Shown here: piece after piece, positions 34,961 to 46,297 of the stretch | How positions within the stretch are numbered: the first letter of the stretch is position 1 | Layout of the letters: every line of letters starts with the position of its first letter | From: Orobanche coerulescens | Lineage: Eukaryota > Streptophyta > Magnoliopsida > Lamiales > Orobanchaceae | DNA length: 64,000 nt | Direction of reading: 5' to 3' | Assembly: GCA_033398695.1 (NCBI GenBank) | Contig: JAWKAU010000041.1 | Coordinates: 620,001-684,000 of the forward strand | Program-made: the position numbers and the translations under genes | The notes under the pieces: generated by a model | Told to the model about the DNA's origin: nothing | The model's input: only the letters and a program-made list of their open reading frames with translations | Database searches by the model: none

Positions 34961-36280
34961 TCAGGAGCAGATGCTTGGTCGATTAACAGTTCAGAAGGCA
35001 CTTCAGCAGGAATTTCTGAGACCCGAGATCGAGGTCTGGTTACAGCGAGTACAAGGGCAACTTTGTACGTTAGATATTTCATCGCCACTTGAGGAGGCGA
35101 TCAGGGAGAATCAGGGTTCGGACCCATTTTTGTTACGCATTCGAGAGGATGTGACTCAGGGGAAAGCCCCTGGATTTGTGGTCCACGAGGATGGACTTTT
35201 GCGTTTTAAGAATCGGTTATGTGTACCGGCGAATGACGAGTTGAAAAACTCGATTTTGAGATAAGCTCATGCTACCCCTTATTCCATTATCCGGGGTCTA
35301 GCAATATGTATAAAGAATTGAAACAAAATTACTGGTGGAGTAATATGAAGCGAGAAGTCGCGAAATTTGTTTCGAGATGTTTGACCTGTCAGCAAGTCAA
35401 GATAGAGCATCGGCCCGGCGCAGTATCTTTGAAACCGCTCCCTATTCCAGAGTGGAAGTGGGAAGATATTTCGATGGACTTCATCACGAGTTTGCCGATG
35501 AGTCGTCATGGCATGAATACAATATGGGTAATTGTGGATCGCTTAACTAAATGAGCTCATTTCCTTGAGATTAAGGATACGTGGGGTCCCGAGAGACTTT
35601 CCCAATTGTTTATCGAGGAGATAGTGAGATTGCACGGTACTCCTAAGAGTATCGTTTCCGATCGTGACGGACGATTCGTGTCTCATTTTTGGAAATCAGT
35701 TCATCGTGCTATGGGAACTCAGCTTAATCTCAGTACAGATTTTCATCCTCAGTCCGACGGACAATCGGAGAGGACTATTCAGACTTTGGAGGACATGTTG
35801 AGGGCATGTGTTCTCGATTGGAAAGATTTGGGAAGCCCAACTACCGTTGATTGAGTTCACGTACAATAATAGTTGGCATGCTTCGATTAAGATGGCACCT
35901 TACGAGGCCTTGTACGGTCGACATTGTCGATCTCCTTTGTGTTGGGATGACTTATCAGAATCAATCGGCATCGAGACCGATATACTTATAGTCGCCCGTG
36001 AGAAGGTAGCTTTGATCAGGAGTCGTTTGTTGACCGCTCAGAGTCGACAGAAATCTTATGCAGATAATCGTCGTCGACCATTAGAGTTCGAGACAGGTGA
36101 CCATATTTTGGTCAAGGTATCCCCGAGTCGAGGTATCTTCCATTTTGGGAAGAGGGGAAAGTTGATTCCGAGATTCATTGGACCGTTCGAGATTTTGGAT
36201 CGAGTAGGCGAGCTAGCTTATCGATTGGCCTTACCTCCGGCGTTGATCCGAATTCATAATGTGTTTCACGTATCTTAGTT
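34961..36280 (+). pseudogene. Tekay integrase
   Basis: The zinc-binding domain starts at AHATPYSI and MYKELKQNYWWSNMKREVAK and ends CLTCQQVK. The core has ISMDFITSLPMSRHGMNTIW (Asp), PKSIVSDRDGRFVSHFW (Asp) and HPQSDGQSERTIQTLEDMLR (Glu), so the DDE triad is kept. Breaks are a TAA near 35263, a missing base near 35290, a TGA at 35553 and a frameshift near 35825. The C-terminal GPFEILDRVGELAYRLALPP is intact and ends in a TAG at 36276-36278. Confidence 0.88.
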
Positions 36281-36517
36281 ACGGAAGTATGTTGCCGACC
36301 CGAGCCACATATTTCAGCTCGACGAAATCGAGATCGCCGATGATCATTCATATGAGAGGCATCCTATACGAGTCTTAGAGCGGCGAATCAAACAGTTGAG
36401 GAACAAGACGATTCCTTTGGTAAAGATCCAGTGGTCTAGACACGGAGTCGAATAGGCTACTTGGGAAATCGAAGATAGTATGCGGGAGAGTTATCCCGAG
36501 TTGTTTGACCCTTAGTT
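36281..36517 (+). pseudogene. Chromodomain at Tekay integrase end
   Basis: After the TAG the frame continues with LRKYVADPSHIFQLDEIEIA, then PIRVLERRIKQLRNKTIPLV, VKIQWSRHGVE, a TAG, and ATWEIEDSMRESYPELFDP before the normal stop. This is the plant chromovirus chromodomain, which in active relatives directs integration towards modified histones. Two in-frame stops disable it. Confidence 0.82.
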
Positions 36518-36536
36518 TCGAGGACGAAACTCTTTT

Positions 36537-36550
36537 TAGGAGGGGGAGTA
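36537..36550 (+). other. Polypurine tract of Tekay element
   Basis: AGGAGGGGGAGTA directly precedes the 3' LTR, after 'cgaggacgaaactctttt', the usual end of Tekay/Del-group elements. Confidence 0.85.
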
Positions 36551-38813
36551 TGTAATACCAGGTTGTAATTCAGTCATTTTTATTCAGTAATTATCAATTA
36601 GTAATTGTCACTCAGTGATTTTCATTCATTAATAATCACTCATCACTCATACTCATTCAATTGTGTTCACCGTTCGGCGTAATATTTGTCATACTCGTAC
36701 TTTTGCCCCCGTACTTCTTGAATTCTGTGATTTTTGTACTCGGTGCATCGTTAGGCTGAACTGCTTGTCGAGCAGGGCCGCACGAGCAGTCCGCACGAGC
36801 ATCTGGTCGTGCGTGGCGCTCGTGCGTTGCGGCTGGACTGGGCAGGAGACCCAGCGGCCGAGCTAGTGTCGCACGAGCAGGCCACACGAGCAACTGCTCA
36901 TGCGCGACGCTCGTGTGTTGCGGATGGATTGGGCAGGAGACCCAGTGATCGAGTCAGTGCCGCACGAGCAGGCCACACGAGCAACTGCTCGGGCGTGGTG
37001 CTCGTGTGTTGCGGCTGTACTGGGCAGGAGGCCCAGCGTTCGAGTCAGGGCCGCACGAGCAGGCCACACAAGTTGTTGCTCGTGCGCGGCACTCGTGCGC
37101 TAAGAGCAGTAGCCGGCAGAAGCTTCACGCACGACCGGACGCATGGACACTTGGTCGTGCGGGTTGGTCGTGCGTCCCTGTGACCTATATAAGTGGACCG
37201 GCGGGTTTTCTTTCGTCATTTCCACCACTTCTTCACCTTGGTCCGAGAGAGAGGGTTTGTGGGAGAGATTTTTCATCATCAAACACTGGTGTGTTCGGAT
37301 TTCTTCATCTTCGTTCGTTTGTGAAGCTTGGATAGTCGATTTAACACGTATTCACCGGATCGAAGTGTTTGGATCTTCAAAGGTAAATTCTTCAACATCT
37401 TGGATTTCGATTTTGAGTTGGGATATGATGTTTTGGATGTGATAATCATGATATATGAAGTGATATACTTATGATTATGAATTTTTAAGGATTATCATCG
37501 GATTAATAGGGATTATTCAAGAACACTTTGAATATTGATTTGGATTTGAGGTTTTTTGATTAGATGTCGATGTAATCTCGAATTGTGTATTCATTTTGGA
37601 TTATTGAGTGTATTGAAGATGTTTTGATGGATTGAATCACTCCTTGGAGGTTTAGTATGGATATAACAGAGGTTTATTGTAAACAATCGAAGATTGGTTA
37701 CAACGTGTTCGATATAATGCCCCAATGAACTTGGTTTAGTCGTATCGACGTTTTGAGTTCGTTATATTCGTGTTTGATTCGTATGTTGAATGGATTGTTG
37801 GTAATTGTGTTATTCAAGGTTGTTCGAGCGACCGACATTTCATTTAGGACATTTGTTCGTGGAAGGACATTGTTCACCGGTGTTGTGTAAGTTAACTCTT
37901 ACTCGGTTAAAAGGATTTTCATTCCTTTCGTTGTTGTTCATTCATAATTATAATTCATTCATAATGTATTAACCGTATTGAGACTTGTAATTGTCAATTA
38001 ATCACTTCATTCACGAGGAACGACGGTTCCAATCATTTCATTGAGCTATCATTCATTTCACTATCATTTCATCTCGGTAAGTCATTCTTGACTTTGTCGG
38101 ATTGTTATTCATTATTATTCTTCATGGCCATTCTTGTTCATATGACCTTCTGGGTTCATATTGCGTGGCCGGGTGTGGATGTGTGGGATTTTTAGTCGGG
38201 CACGTGATGGTCATGTGTTGGGTTCACCGACACTTTGAACTGTGCACACGGTAATATACCTCCGTGAGACTAATTAGGTACAATAGCGGGTGTGTCCGGA
38301 CATCCGTATTGTGCACGTGCACATTCCATTACGGGTGTACTATGATGCCTCTCTTCAACTTCATTTCATAATTAAGATATATCATGATTGTGTTTATTCA
38401 ACTCTTGAGGATTGTTGTTCTGTGTAACTGACCCCGTTGGGGATATTGTTTTCAGGTCATGGCAAGGTTAAGGCATGGGAAGAGAACGTTGACGGCGAGG
38501 AGTCCCAGTGATACTAGTAGGGCCCCCCAGTCCGTTTCAGTTATTCATGTCTTTTCATCTTTATTTCCGCTGCAGATTTCCGTTTGGATATTCATTTTCA
38601 TTTAATGTTGTATATTTTATCTTCACATAAAATATACATGTATTTAGTATTCTTCCTGGGTGTATTATACTTAGGCTCCTCATCGGAGTACTTGGTAATA
38701 TGATGTGGTTCGGTACTATATTTATGTTGTTAATTCATTAATTTTCATTCGACTGGTGAGTCCCAGTCGGGGGTCCACGGCACTGTAATATCCGCCTAGT
38801 TTGGGGTGTTACA
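36551..38813 (+). repeat. 3' LTR of Tekay-like element
   Basis: This LTR is 2263 bp, from TGTAATACCAGG to GGGGTGTTACA. It contains the same ~90-bp GC-rich repeats (36760-37110) and TATA box (37185-37193) as the 5' LTR, with scattered transitions and the 13-bp length difference near 36780. Confidence 0.92.
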
Positions 38814-40619
38814 TGAGAGTGATACCACCTCTCATAGTCTCATCCACCGCAAAGTAGCGTGGGAGTTAAAGAAACCAAATACCCAATTTCCCAAAAAAAA
38901 ATTCCGAAAAGAGAGAAATTGAAAAATGGGAACTTTAATAAAATCTTACGGGTACTTGGTTCCATATTTGCTTTGATCCTTGAACGGGATAATAAATTTG
39001 GCTTCTCTCCATATGAGCAACATATTTCCGTAGGTACTCCATTCCATATTTACTTTGATCCTTGAACGGGATAACAAATATGGCTTTTCTCCATAGCATG
39101 CACATCAACATGAGCAATTTATTTACCTATATGAACGAAAAACATAAATATGGTAAAATTCATAAGTGCACAAATTAATGAACAAATGAATCATTAATTA
39201 GAAAAAGATGGAGAGTTGAGAAATGTCAGGAAAGGGCTATTGGGCTTGATAATGGGCCGAAAAAGGACTCGAGCGCGGCGGTGCAGCCGCTCGGTATTGG
39301 ATGAGGTCGGATCTCCAAATTTTCTTATAAAAATCTTCTTGTTTCCGGCAGCAGATCCAGTAAGCAATACTACTCAGAATCTGATCTTCACCGTTGAATA
39401 TATAGATATTTGTGTTGGGAAGTTGCTGTCAAAATTTCACACCGATCTGACGGTTAACGAATCGGAAAACATGATTTTGGTACGACTGCGCTGTGCAGAA
39501 AATTTATGCGCGGAAATTCTCGTTTCTCGTTTTTTTGTGTAAAAATCTGCTTTTGTTCGCGTACAATTTCGTCGAGAAATACTATTCCGAACCAGATCTC
39601 CACTGTTGAACTTGTAGTTCTTACTTCATGAATAGCGTAAACGGCCGAAATGGGTCAAGAATCGGATCTGGTTCCACAAGAATCGGTTGGGTCTGGATCA
39701 GAGCGATAGTCGGGATACGGGCCGGAAGCTGGATGGGCGGGTTATAATTGGCCTGGGGCTTCACAGCGGGAATTAGGATCGGATAAGGTCCGATCTGTTG
39801 TGAAGAAGGTGACGGGCCGATCTGATTTGGATCGTGAGCAGCGTCTGGTCTGTAGAAGGAGACCGATTCAACCGCATGGAGTCGAACGGACAGGGGACTT
39901 CAATATGTGCAGACGAGGAGTTACGACGCGATCTACCTACGGCTTCAAATCTGTTTCTTGTACGATATTATATTTCTCAATCCAATCGTCCAATTGATCG
40001 CAAAAAAAAAGTATTTGACTCTTCAGGTCAAAAAAAGAATCTGATTTGTTGAAGCGGTTACTCAAAATCAAGTCGGGCTGCAACTGAATCGGACCATGAC
40101 TGGCTCGGGTCCTGGGTCACAGGTGGGCGCGGGGTGGAAAAAGCTGGCTGAGCATGGGCTGGGCGCAGGTTGGGTAGTAGTGGGTCGGGATGATAGGTTG
40201 CAAGCGGATCGGGATCTGCAAATGGGTGGGGCCGAGATTTAGGATGTGGTGCTGTCTAGAGATGAAGACGACAATAGCTTAGAATCGGAGGGGACGTGTG
40301 GTCATAGAGCAGCGGCGTCGGGGTGGTTTGTGGTCGGATTTCTGGTACTTCTCGGGCAGGGCGCCGCAGGTCAGAGGTGCACGATGAACGAATCTCGGAT
40401 GGATGCGATGAAGCGGGCGGCGATGGTGTCCACTGCGGATTCAGGGGCTGGGGTCGACAGTCTTCTTGTTGAGGAAGGTGAAGGCAATGGCGGACGCAAT
40501 GCTAGGGTTTCTGTGTCCGATTTTTCGTTTTTTTTTTTTTTGCTTTTTTCGGAATTTTCAGAAAAAACGGGAGAGCAAAATTTTTTTTTTGCTCAGTTGG
40601 GGACTACATGCTGATAACG
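38814..40619 (-). other. Probable leader of the old copia remnant
   Basis: No gene. It lies between the Tekay 3' LTR and a copia-type LTR, on whose minus strand it would be the leader. It holds an imperfect tandem pair of about 83 bp (38950-39110) sharing CTTTGATCCTTGAACGGGAT, and long T/A runs at 40528-40600. Open frames (e.g. 39216-39542, 40246-40614) have no recognisable domains and are judged to be chance. Confidence 0.4.
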
Positions 40620-40863
40620 TGTTTCAGGAGAAAGTAAAAAGACTGTAAATACGAGTCAATCAATTATATTCATAACGCTGATAGATGGACGTTTATATAG
40701 GCATTACAATGAGAGTCATTCCATACATAAGATTCCTATATAAGGTAAGACATCTAATAGGATCCTACTATCTCTAGAAGGATCTAGAACCTTCCATCTG
40801 TGTATCTACAACCAGTATTAGGTAAGACACATCACGGGAATAATAATTCCCGGAACATCAACA
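40620..40863 (-). repeat. Short copia-type LTR (5' LTR of old element)
   Basis: This is a 244-bp unit that on the minus strand begins TGTTGATGTTCCGGG and ends TCTCCTGAAACA, followed by CGTTATCAGCATG, a primer-site-like sequence seen beside plant copia LTRs. A minus-strand TATA box CTATATAAAC lies at 40691-40700. The flanking 5-mers (TAACG and TATTT) do not match, so it is not a clean solo LTR; an LTR next to its own internal region fits better. Confidence 0.6.
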
Positions 40864-41428
40864 TATTTTTTGGGCAAATTTTTGAAGAGAACATCCGCGA
40901 TCAGCACAAACAAAGAGAAAATGAAAACCCTAGAACTTCTTGCTGCGCTTAGAGACTTATAGCTAGTGGTTTTTTTTCCCTTGTTTTAATTCACACATCC
41001 GCACAATAGGGTTGGTAAGTCGTTTCTTTAGCCACGCGATGTTCACTTGGTTGTTCTGTGGGTATGTGAGCATCACATATGCACGGATTCTTCAAAAGTA
41101 GTACTATACAGTATCAGATATTTCGAGAGAGACGGGTGCGCGTCGTATTCATGTGGGATTCGCACGGGATTTGCCACATGGCGAATTCATGTTCAATTTT
41201 TTAAAAAAAAAGCTGGATACGCGTATCCCAATTTTAGATACGCGTATCTGGTATCCCGGATACGCGTATCTAGGGTAATATGGGTTTTCCAAATTTTAAG
41301 GTTTTTTCTGCAATTAATTAAAACTATTAAAATTAATTAATTAAAATAAAATTAATTGAAATAGATTTAGATCTGTGAAATGTCAATTGCAATCCATGGT
41401 GATAAGTGAACGATAGTCTTTGTAACGT
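40864..41428. other. Unique-looking spacer with GATACGCGTATC palindromes
   Basis: No gene is recognised. At 41214-41272 the 12-bp palindrome GATACGCGTATC occurs three times, with 9-10 bp spacers, in otherwise AT-rich DNA. The open frame at 41047-41340 runs across these palindromes and is judged to be chance. Confidence 0.5.
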
Positions 41429-41584
41429 CAGGGGCGGAGGGAGGGGGGTCAAGGGGGTCCACGGCCCCCTCCGGTGGACGGAAATTCCCCTAAAATATAG
41501 GGGAAGCTATATATATAGTTGTCCGATCCCCGTATTTTCTATAATTCCAGACCCCTCTGAGTAAATGTTCTGCTTCCGCCACCG
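41429..41584. mobile_element. hAT-type MITE
   Basis: A 156-bp element with ends CAGGGGCGGA and TCCGCCACCG (inverted, 8 of 10 matching) flanked by an exact 8-bp duplication TGTAACGT (41421-41428 and 41585-41592), the hAT length. It contains the inner inverted words CCACGGCCCCCTCCGGTGG. No transposase, so movement would depend on an enzyme from elsewhere. Confidence 0.85.
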
Positions 41585-41592
41585 TGTAACGT

Positions 41593-41933
41593 GGGGGATA
41601 AAGAGAAGTTGGATGACGGTTGATGGGATTCAGTTGACCACATTCTTCGTTCCACGGAGCCAATTTATTATATGTTGAGAAGTTGTGGATAAGCCTTGTC
41701 TTCACTTGGTTTAGAGACGTGGGATGCCATGATATTTGAAGGGAAAAGGGTTATTTTCGAACATGAGCACAAGAGTGAGTTTGAATAATCTAGCTTTTGG
41801 AATGTTGTACGCGTAGTGTTGGAGGACAGGTAGAGTAAATGACTTAAATTGACAATGTGGTTTGTTTTAAATTGATTGGAATTATCTTAGGACTTATCTA
41901 TTGAGTTGATGATGATATCTAAATGATGTCTTA
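41593..41933. other. Spacer without recognised features
   Basis: I see no frame longer than chance, no terminal repeats and no RNA gene in this stretch between two MITEs. Confidence 0.4.
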
Positions 41934-41935
41934 TA

Positions 41936-42192
41936 CTACCCCCATTCTTTTATAATTGCAACATCTGAACTTTCACGCTTGCCAATGCACAATTTTGATT
42001 ATTAATATCTTCAATTCTTTATTTTTAAAAATTATAAGACGTTGATATTTTGAAAATATATTTCGAGATGAATCTAATAAAATCTCACATGACTATATTT
42101 TTTCATACGTATAAATCACAAAAGATGGTCAAAAGAAAATATGTGAACAGTGTAATAGTCAACACGTTGCAATAATAAAATAACGGAAGAAG
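41936..42192. mobile_element. Stowaway-like MITE
   Basis: A 257-bp AT-rich element flanked by TA (41934-41935 and 42193-42194). The left end reads CTACCCCCATTCTTTTATAA then TTGCAAC; the right end is the inverted form, CTTCTTCCGTTATTTTATTA then TTGCAAC. TA duplication and CT-rich ends fit the Tc1/mariner-derived Stowaway group. Confidence 0.72.
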
Positions 42193-42468
42193 TATATACT
42201 TTATTATATATACTTTACAGATATTATATATATAATAAAATATAAATATCCTTCACGTATCGCACCTAAAATTTTCAAAATTTCACATCCCGTACCGTCT
42301 CCATCCGCCCCGCACCTGTGAAACATAGGTGAGCACTGAACAGCAAATGGATTGTCTTTTTGAGCAGTCAGTGCCCAGTGGATTGTTTGTTTAGGCCGAT
42401 AGCCGACTTCTTAGCCCATTAGTTTAACCTAGCCCAATATCCAATTGCAGGTACAATAGAAAAACTTG

Positions 42469-44325
42469 GAGTTAATGACCAAATGGGTGTTTTTTAAAAA
42501 CATATTTACCAATCTAGTGTACTTTTGAACATAATTACCAAAATGGTGTACTAATCTATTTATTTGGCTTTTTAATGTTTTTTTAAATTGTTTTACTGTT
42601 TTTTCACTTAATTTTTTACTGCAATTTTTTTACTTATTTTTTTTACTGGGTTTTTTAATGCTTTTTTACTGCCTTTTTTAATGCTTTTTTTACTTCATTA
42701 TTTTACTGCAATTTTTTTACTGTTTTTTTTACTTATTTTTTTACTGGGTTTTTAAAGCTTCTTTTACTGCTTTTTACTGCTTTTTTTAATGCTTTTTTTA
42801 CTTCATTTTTTTACTGCAATTTTTAAACAATGCCAACAACCTATCACAAACGATCGCCCCCTCCGATGGCCACCTCCGATCGCCACCGCTAGGGGTGAAA
42901 ACTGGGCGGATATTTCCCACCCGATCCGGAGCCGTATCCGATCGGGATCGAATTTGGGATGAAAAATAGGTATCCGGTCGGATTCGGATACGGATCTGGA
43001 TAGCTGAATTCGGATAATGCAATATCCGCTCGTATCCGAGTTTTACCATGTTTTATCGAATATTATCCGGATATCCATATTTTTAAATTTTAAATGTACT
43101 TTATTTTATATATATATATATACAAAACACTTTTGGACTTCAGTGTAATAAATTTTCAAACTTTCAAGAAAAAAATATTTTTTTAAAAAAAATTATTTCC
43201 TGGAAAAATATATTATTTTTCGAAAAAATAAAAAAATATTTTCTAGGGAAAAAAAATTATCTTTTCGAAAAAAACATTATTTATGGAAATTAAAAAAATA
43301 TTTTCTGGAGAAAAATTATTTTTTGGCAACAAAAATATTTTTTCCAAAAAAAATTATTTTCGGGAAAAAAATAAATTATTTTTTCGAAAAAATAAAATTA
43401 TTTTCTGGAATTTTTATATTTTTGAAAAATAGAAAAATTATTTTCTAGGGCAAAAAATTATCTTTTCGAAAAAAACATTATTTATGGAAATTAAAAAAAT
43501 ATTTTCTGGAGAAAAATTATATTTTGGCAACAAAAATATTTTTTCCAAAAAAAAAGTTATTTTCTGGAAAAAAATAAATTATTTTTTCGAAAAAATAAAA
43601 TTATTTTCTGGATTTTTTATATTTTTTGAAAAAATAAAAAAAATTATTTTCTGGAAAAAATTATATTTCGAAAAAAAATTATTTTCTGAAAAAAATATTT
43701 TTTAAAAGAAATGTATTAGGAAAACACTTTAATACTAACTTATAAGCTATTTGTTTCATATATGAAATGTATTTTAAAATAAATGTTCTATTAAAGTAAA
43801 TAGAGGGGCAATTAATGCCCAAATAAGGAGCCGTATCCGATCGGGATACGGCTCCGGATCGGGCGGGAAATATCCGCCCAATTTTCACCCCTAGCGGTGG
43901 CGATCGGAGGTGGCCATCGGAGGGGGCGATCGTTTGTGAGAGGTTGTTGGCATTGTTTAAAAATTGCAGTAAAAAAATGAAGTAAAAAAAGCATTAAAAA
44001 AAGCAGTAAAAAGCAGTAAAAAAAGCATTAAAAACCCAGTAAAAAAATAAGTAAAAAAACAGTAAAAAATTGCAGTAAAATAATGAAGTAAAAAAAACAT
44101 TAAAAAAGGCAGTAAAAGAAGCATTAAAAAACCCAGTAAAAAAAATAAGTAAAAAAAGCAGTAAAAAAATTGCAGTAAAAAATTAAGTGAAAAAACAGTA
44201 AAATAATTTAAAAAAACATTAAAAAGCCAAATAAATAGGTTAGTACACCATTTTGGTAATTATGTTCAAAAGTACAATAGATTGGTAAATATGTTTTTAA
44301 AAAACACTCATTTGGTCATTAACTC
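42469..44325. mobile_element. Foldback element, Mutator-like ends
   Basis: Large inverted repeat of 1857 bp. It starts GAGTTAATGACCAAATGGG and ends with the inverse, flanked by an exact 10-bp duplication GAAAAACTTG (42459-42468 and 44326-44335). The arms, about 450-480 bp (42469 to about 42950 and about 43830 to 44325), include T-rich 'ttttttactg' repeats and a GC-rich inner part with CGATCGCCCCCTCCGATGG. The centre (43060-43800) is a run of A/T-rich units like ATTATTTTCTGGAAAAAA. The duplication length and the GAGTTAAT end, shared with the element at 47093, suggest a non-autonomous Mutator relative. Confidence 0.85.
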
Positions 44326-44335
44326 GAAAAACTTG

Positions 44336-45555
44336 GGTGTTTTCTAGAACTTTTTATATTGTTATTTTTGATATTTGGATCGAGTTATTTTAAAATATAG
44401 TGATCAATTTTATGATTTTATGATTTAGGTTATGTGTTTGGACCTAATCTCAAGAAATTTAGTATAATTCAATTCAATAAATTTTCAATTCCGTTCTGTT
44501 TATTTCAGTTCAGTTTTATAATAAATATTATTAATTACTACTATTATTTATTATCAATAACATTACATATAATAATTAAATTAATTGTTTCTTTTAATAT
44601 TATTATTATTAATTGTTTATTGCTGTAATATAAATAATAATTATTGTTGTATATATTATTTTCTAATATGATTAGTTACTAGGACTATTATTGATCTTTA
44701 ATTAATATTATCAATAAATATAATATATAATAATTATTAATATTAATCTTATTATTATTGTTTTTATTATTGTTGTTGTTGTAATGTAAATAATAATTAT
44801 TGTTGTTGTATATATTCTCATCCAATTTTACCATTAATTGTTGTTATTATTAATATCAATATTATTAATAGTATTATATATAATTTGTAGTATTATAAAT
44901 AATTTATTATTATTGTTGTTATTATCTAATATTATTAATAATATAATAATTTATTATTATTATTATTATAACTTCAGTTCAATTCAATTAAATTCAGTAA
45001 AATTCAGTTCATTTCAGTTAATTTAGTTCAATAAAATTCAGCTCAAAAGAACATAACTTAATTATCTAATCTATTTATTAATGTAAGTATATTTATATTT
45101 TTAAAATTAATAATTGATATACTCGAATATGTTATGTTATGCACTATGCTAGTTACGCTACACAAAATACTACGTCTATGAAAATGCTACTTTGAAAATG
45201 GTATAATTAAGAAGATCAAATTAATCTTCGGGTATATCATACATTCTAATATATTTTATAAAATAATTACAAATATCTCACAAAATTAAAATAAATACAA
45301 GAATAACGACTTATGTTGGTATTATTATAGTAAAATCAAATTTTTGTAAAATATTAATTCAAATCGAAATACATACATTAAGTAATTTAGTATTCATATT
45401 CATTCTTATTTATAAAAAAAAATTTAGTTTTTCTATTTGTAAAGTTCGAATATGTTAGACACTGAAAAGAAAACTACAGCAAGAACACAAAAATTACCAC
45501 TTTATATATATATTATGCTTATATTAGGTGAATTCTCGAAAAGGAGAAAGAAATA
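44336..45555. other. AT-rich spacer with ATT/TAA microsatellites
   Basis: Very AT-rich, with long impure (ATT)n and (TAA)n tracts at 44520-44970 and repeated 'aattcagttcaatt' words at 44970-45060. No gene. The right part (45230-45555) is the downstream flank of the NDR1/HIN1-like gene and probably contains its polyadenylation region; I cannot fix the site. Confidence 0.5.
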
Positions 45556-46230
45556 CTATTTGCTGAAGTAAACCGGACACCTGTTGACTCTGTAACTCGG
45601 CAATAGCAAGCCGTCTGGTCCAATCCCAACCGGACAATTCGCGTGCAGCTTGTGGCGCTTGCTATCCCACGTCGATATTCTGAACCGAATAACCGACGAA
45701 ACCTCCAGCCGGAAAACCACCTGACCACCAGCCCGGGCCGCGATGAACTGCTGCCAGCCCTGGTTGGTCACCGTCAGGGATGAACCGCCCAGTCTTCCGG
45801 CAATCACGGTCGTATTTTTCGGCTCTTGATAAAACGGAAACAACACCGGGGAACCGCCTATACTCCGATCCTCGTAAAACACCGACAACTGCATGGAATC
45901 ATAGTAAACCCCGATGTTTGGATTCGAGTTACGGGCCGTGACATTGTAAATTATTTGGGCATTTTGAAACCCGCCTTCTTGGGCCAAGCCAGGTATCGAG
46001 AATTCCTGGACGTAGAATCTGGGCCTGTGGGGGCGTAAACTGAGCCAGAGAATGAAAGATATAATGCCCACGAGAAAGAGAAGGGTTAGGAATATGGAGC
46101 AAATGAGTTTCGAGACTCTGGTGGTGAGACTTTCTTTGACGCGGTGGGCGTAGTAACGGGCCGTGTGGTGCCGCTTGATGGGTCGATCCGGCGGGCTGGA
46201 TTGAATCGGGATTTCATGATTCGTCGACAT
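45556..46230 (-). CDS. NDR1/HIN1-like (NHL) LEA_2 membrane protein
   Basis: A single-exon gene of 224 codons, the only apparently intact host gene here. I chose ATG 46228-46230 (MSTNHEIPIQ); the frame is open further up to 46251, but only from a GTG codon. A basic cytosolic N terminus (RHHTARYYAHRVKESLTTR) is followed by one membrane segment at about residues 42-64 (LICSIFLTLLFLVGIISFIL), then RPHRPRF and a LEA_2 domain of about 140 residues with SNPNIGVYYDSM and PVLFPFYQEPKNTTVIAG. Two N-glycosylation sequons (NVT, NTT) lie on the expected outer side. Members of this family sit in the plasma membrane and are tied to pathogen response, senescence or stress. Length and layout fit the family; the exact subgroup is not clear. 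It is surrounded by transposons on both sides. Confidence 0.88.
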   Translation of the reverse strand: MSTNHEIPIQSSPPDRPIKRHHTARYYAHRVKESLTTRVSKLICSIFLTLLFLVGIISFILWLSLRPHRPRFYVQEFSIPGLAQEGGFQNAQIIYNVTARNSNPNIGVYYDSMQLSVFYEDRSIGGSPVLFPFYQEPKNTTVIAGRLGGSSLTVTNQGWQQFIAARAGGQVVFRLEVSSVIRFRISTWDSKRHKLHANCPVGIGPDGLLLPSYRVNRCPVYFSK

Positions 46231-46297
46231 TTTCTGTTTCAGCCGGGCCACCGAGCAAGGTGTTCAAGTATTTGTTATCTTTTTCCCTGTGGGTGGT

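Larger units (their letters stand above)
5014..38813 (+). mobile_element. Ty3/gypsy chromovirus (Tekay/Del-like), split by insertion
   Basis: This element has two direct LTRs (5014-7262 and 36551-38813), each beginning TGTAATACC and ending GTTACA, a tRNA-Met primer site after the left LTR and a purine tract before the right one. The order is gag, protease, reverse transcriptase, RNase H, integrase, chromodomain, all on the plus strand, which is the chromovirus order. The flanking 5-mers, CAAGA on the left and TGAGA on the right, match at three of five positions, so the target duplication is weak or mutated. About 24.4 kb of its length (9113-33509) is a later copia insertion; without it the element is about 9.4 kb. 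Gag is internally deleted and pol has many stops, so it is not autonomous. Confidence 0.9.

Noticed and set aside
39216..40614. Plus-strand frames of 65-122 codons
   Set aside because: No domain, no splice pattern, and position in the likely leader of a minus-strand retroelement.
40620..40863. Solo LTR
   Set aside because: Flanking 5-mers differ (TAACG and TATTT) and a primer-like site follows, so it is better taken as a 5' LTR of a decayed element.
43484..43705. 73-codon Lys/Phe/Ile-rich frame
   Set aside because: It is a translation of the low-complexity ATTATTTTCTGGAAAAA units in the foldback element.
46231..46251. N-terminal extension of the NHL protein by seven codons
   Set aside because: The upstream start would be GTG; the ATG at 46228-46230 is the first Met codon in frame and gives a normal family length.
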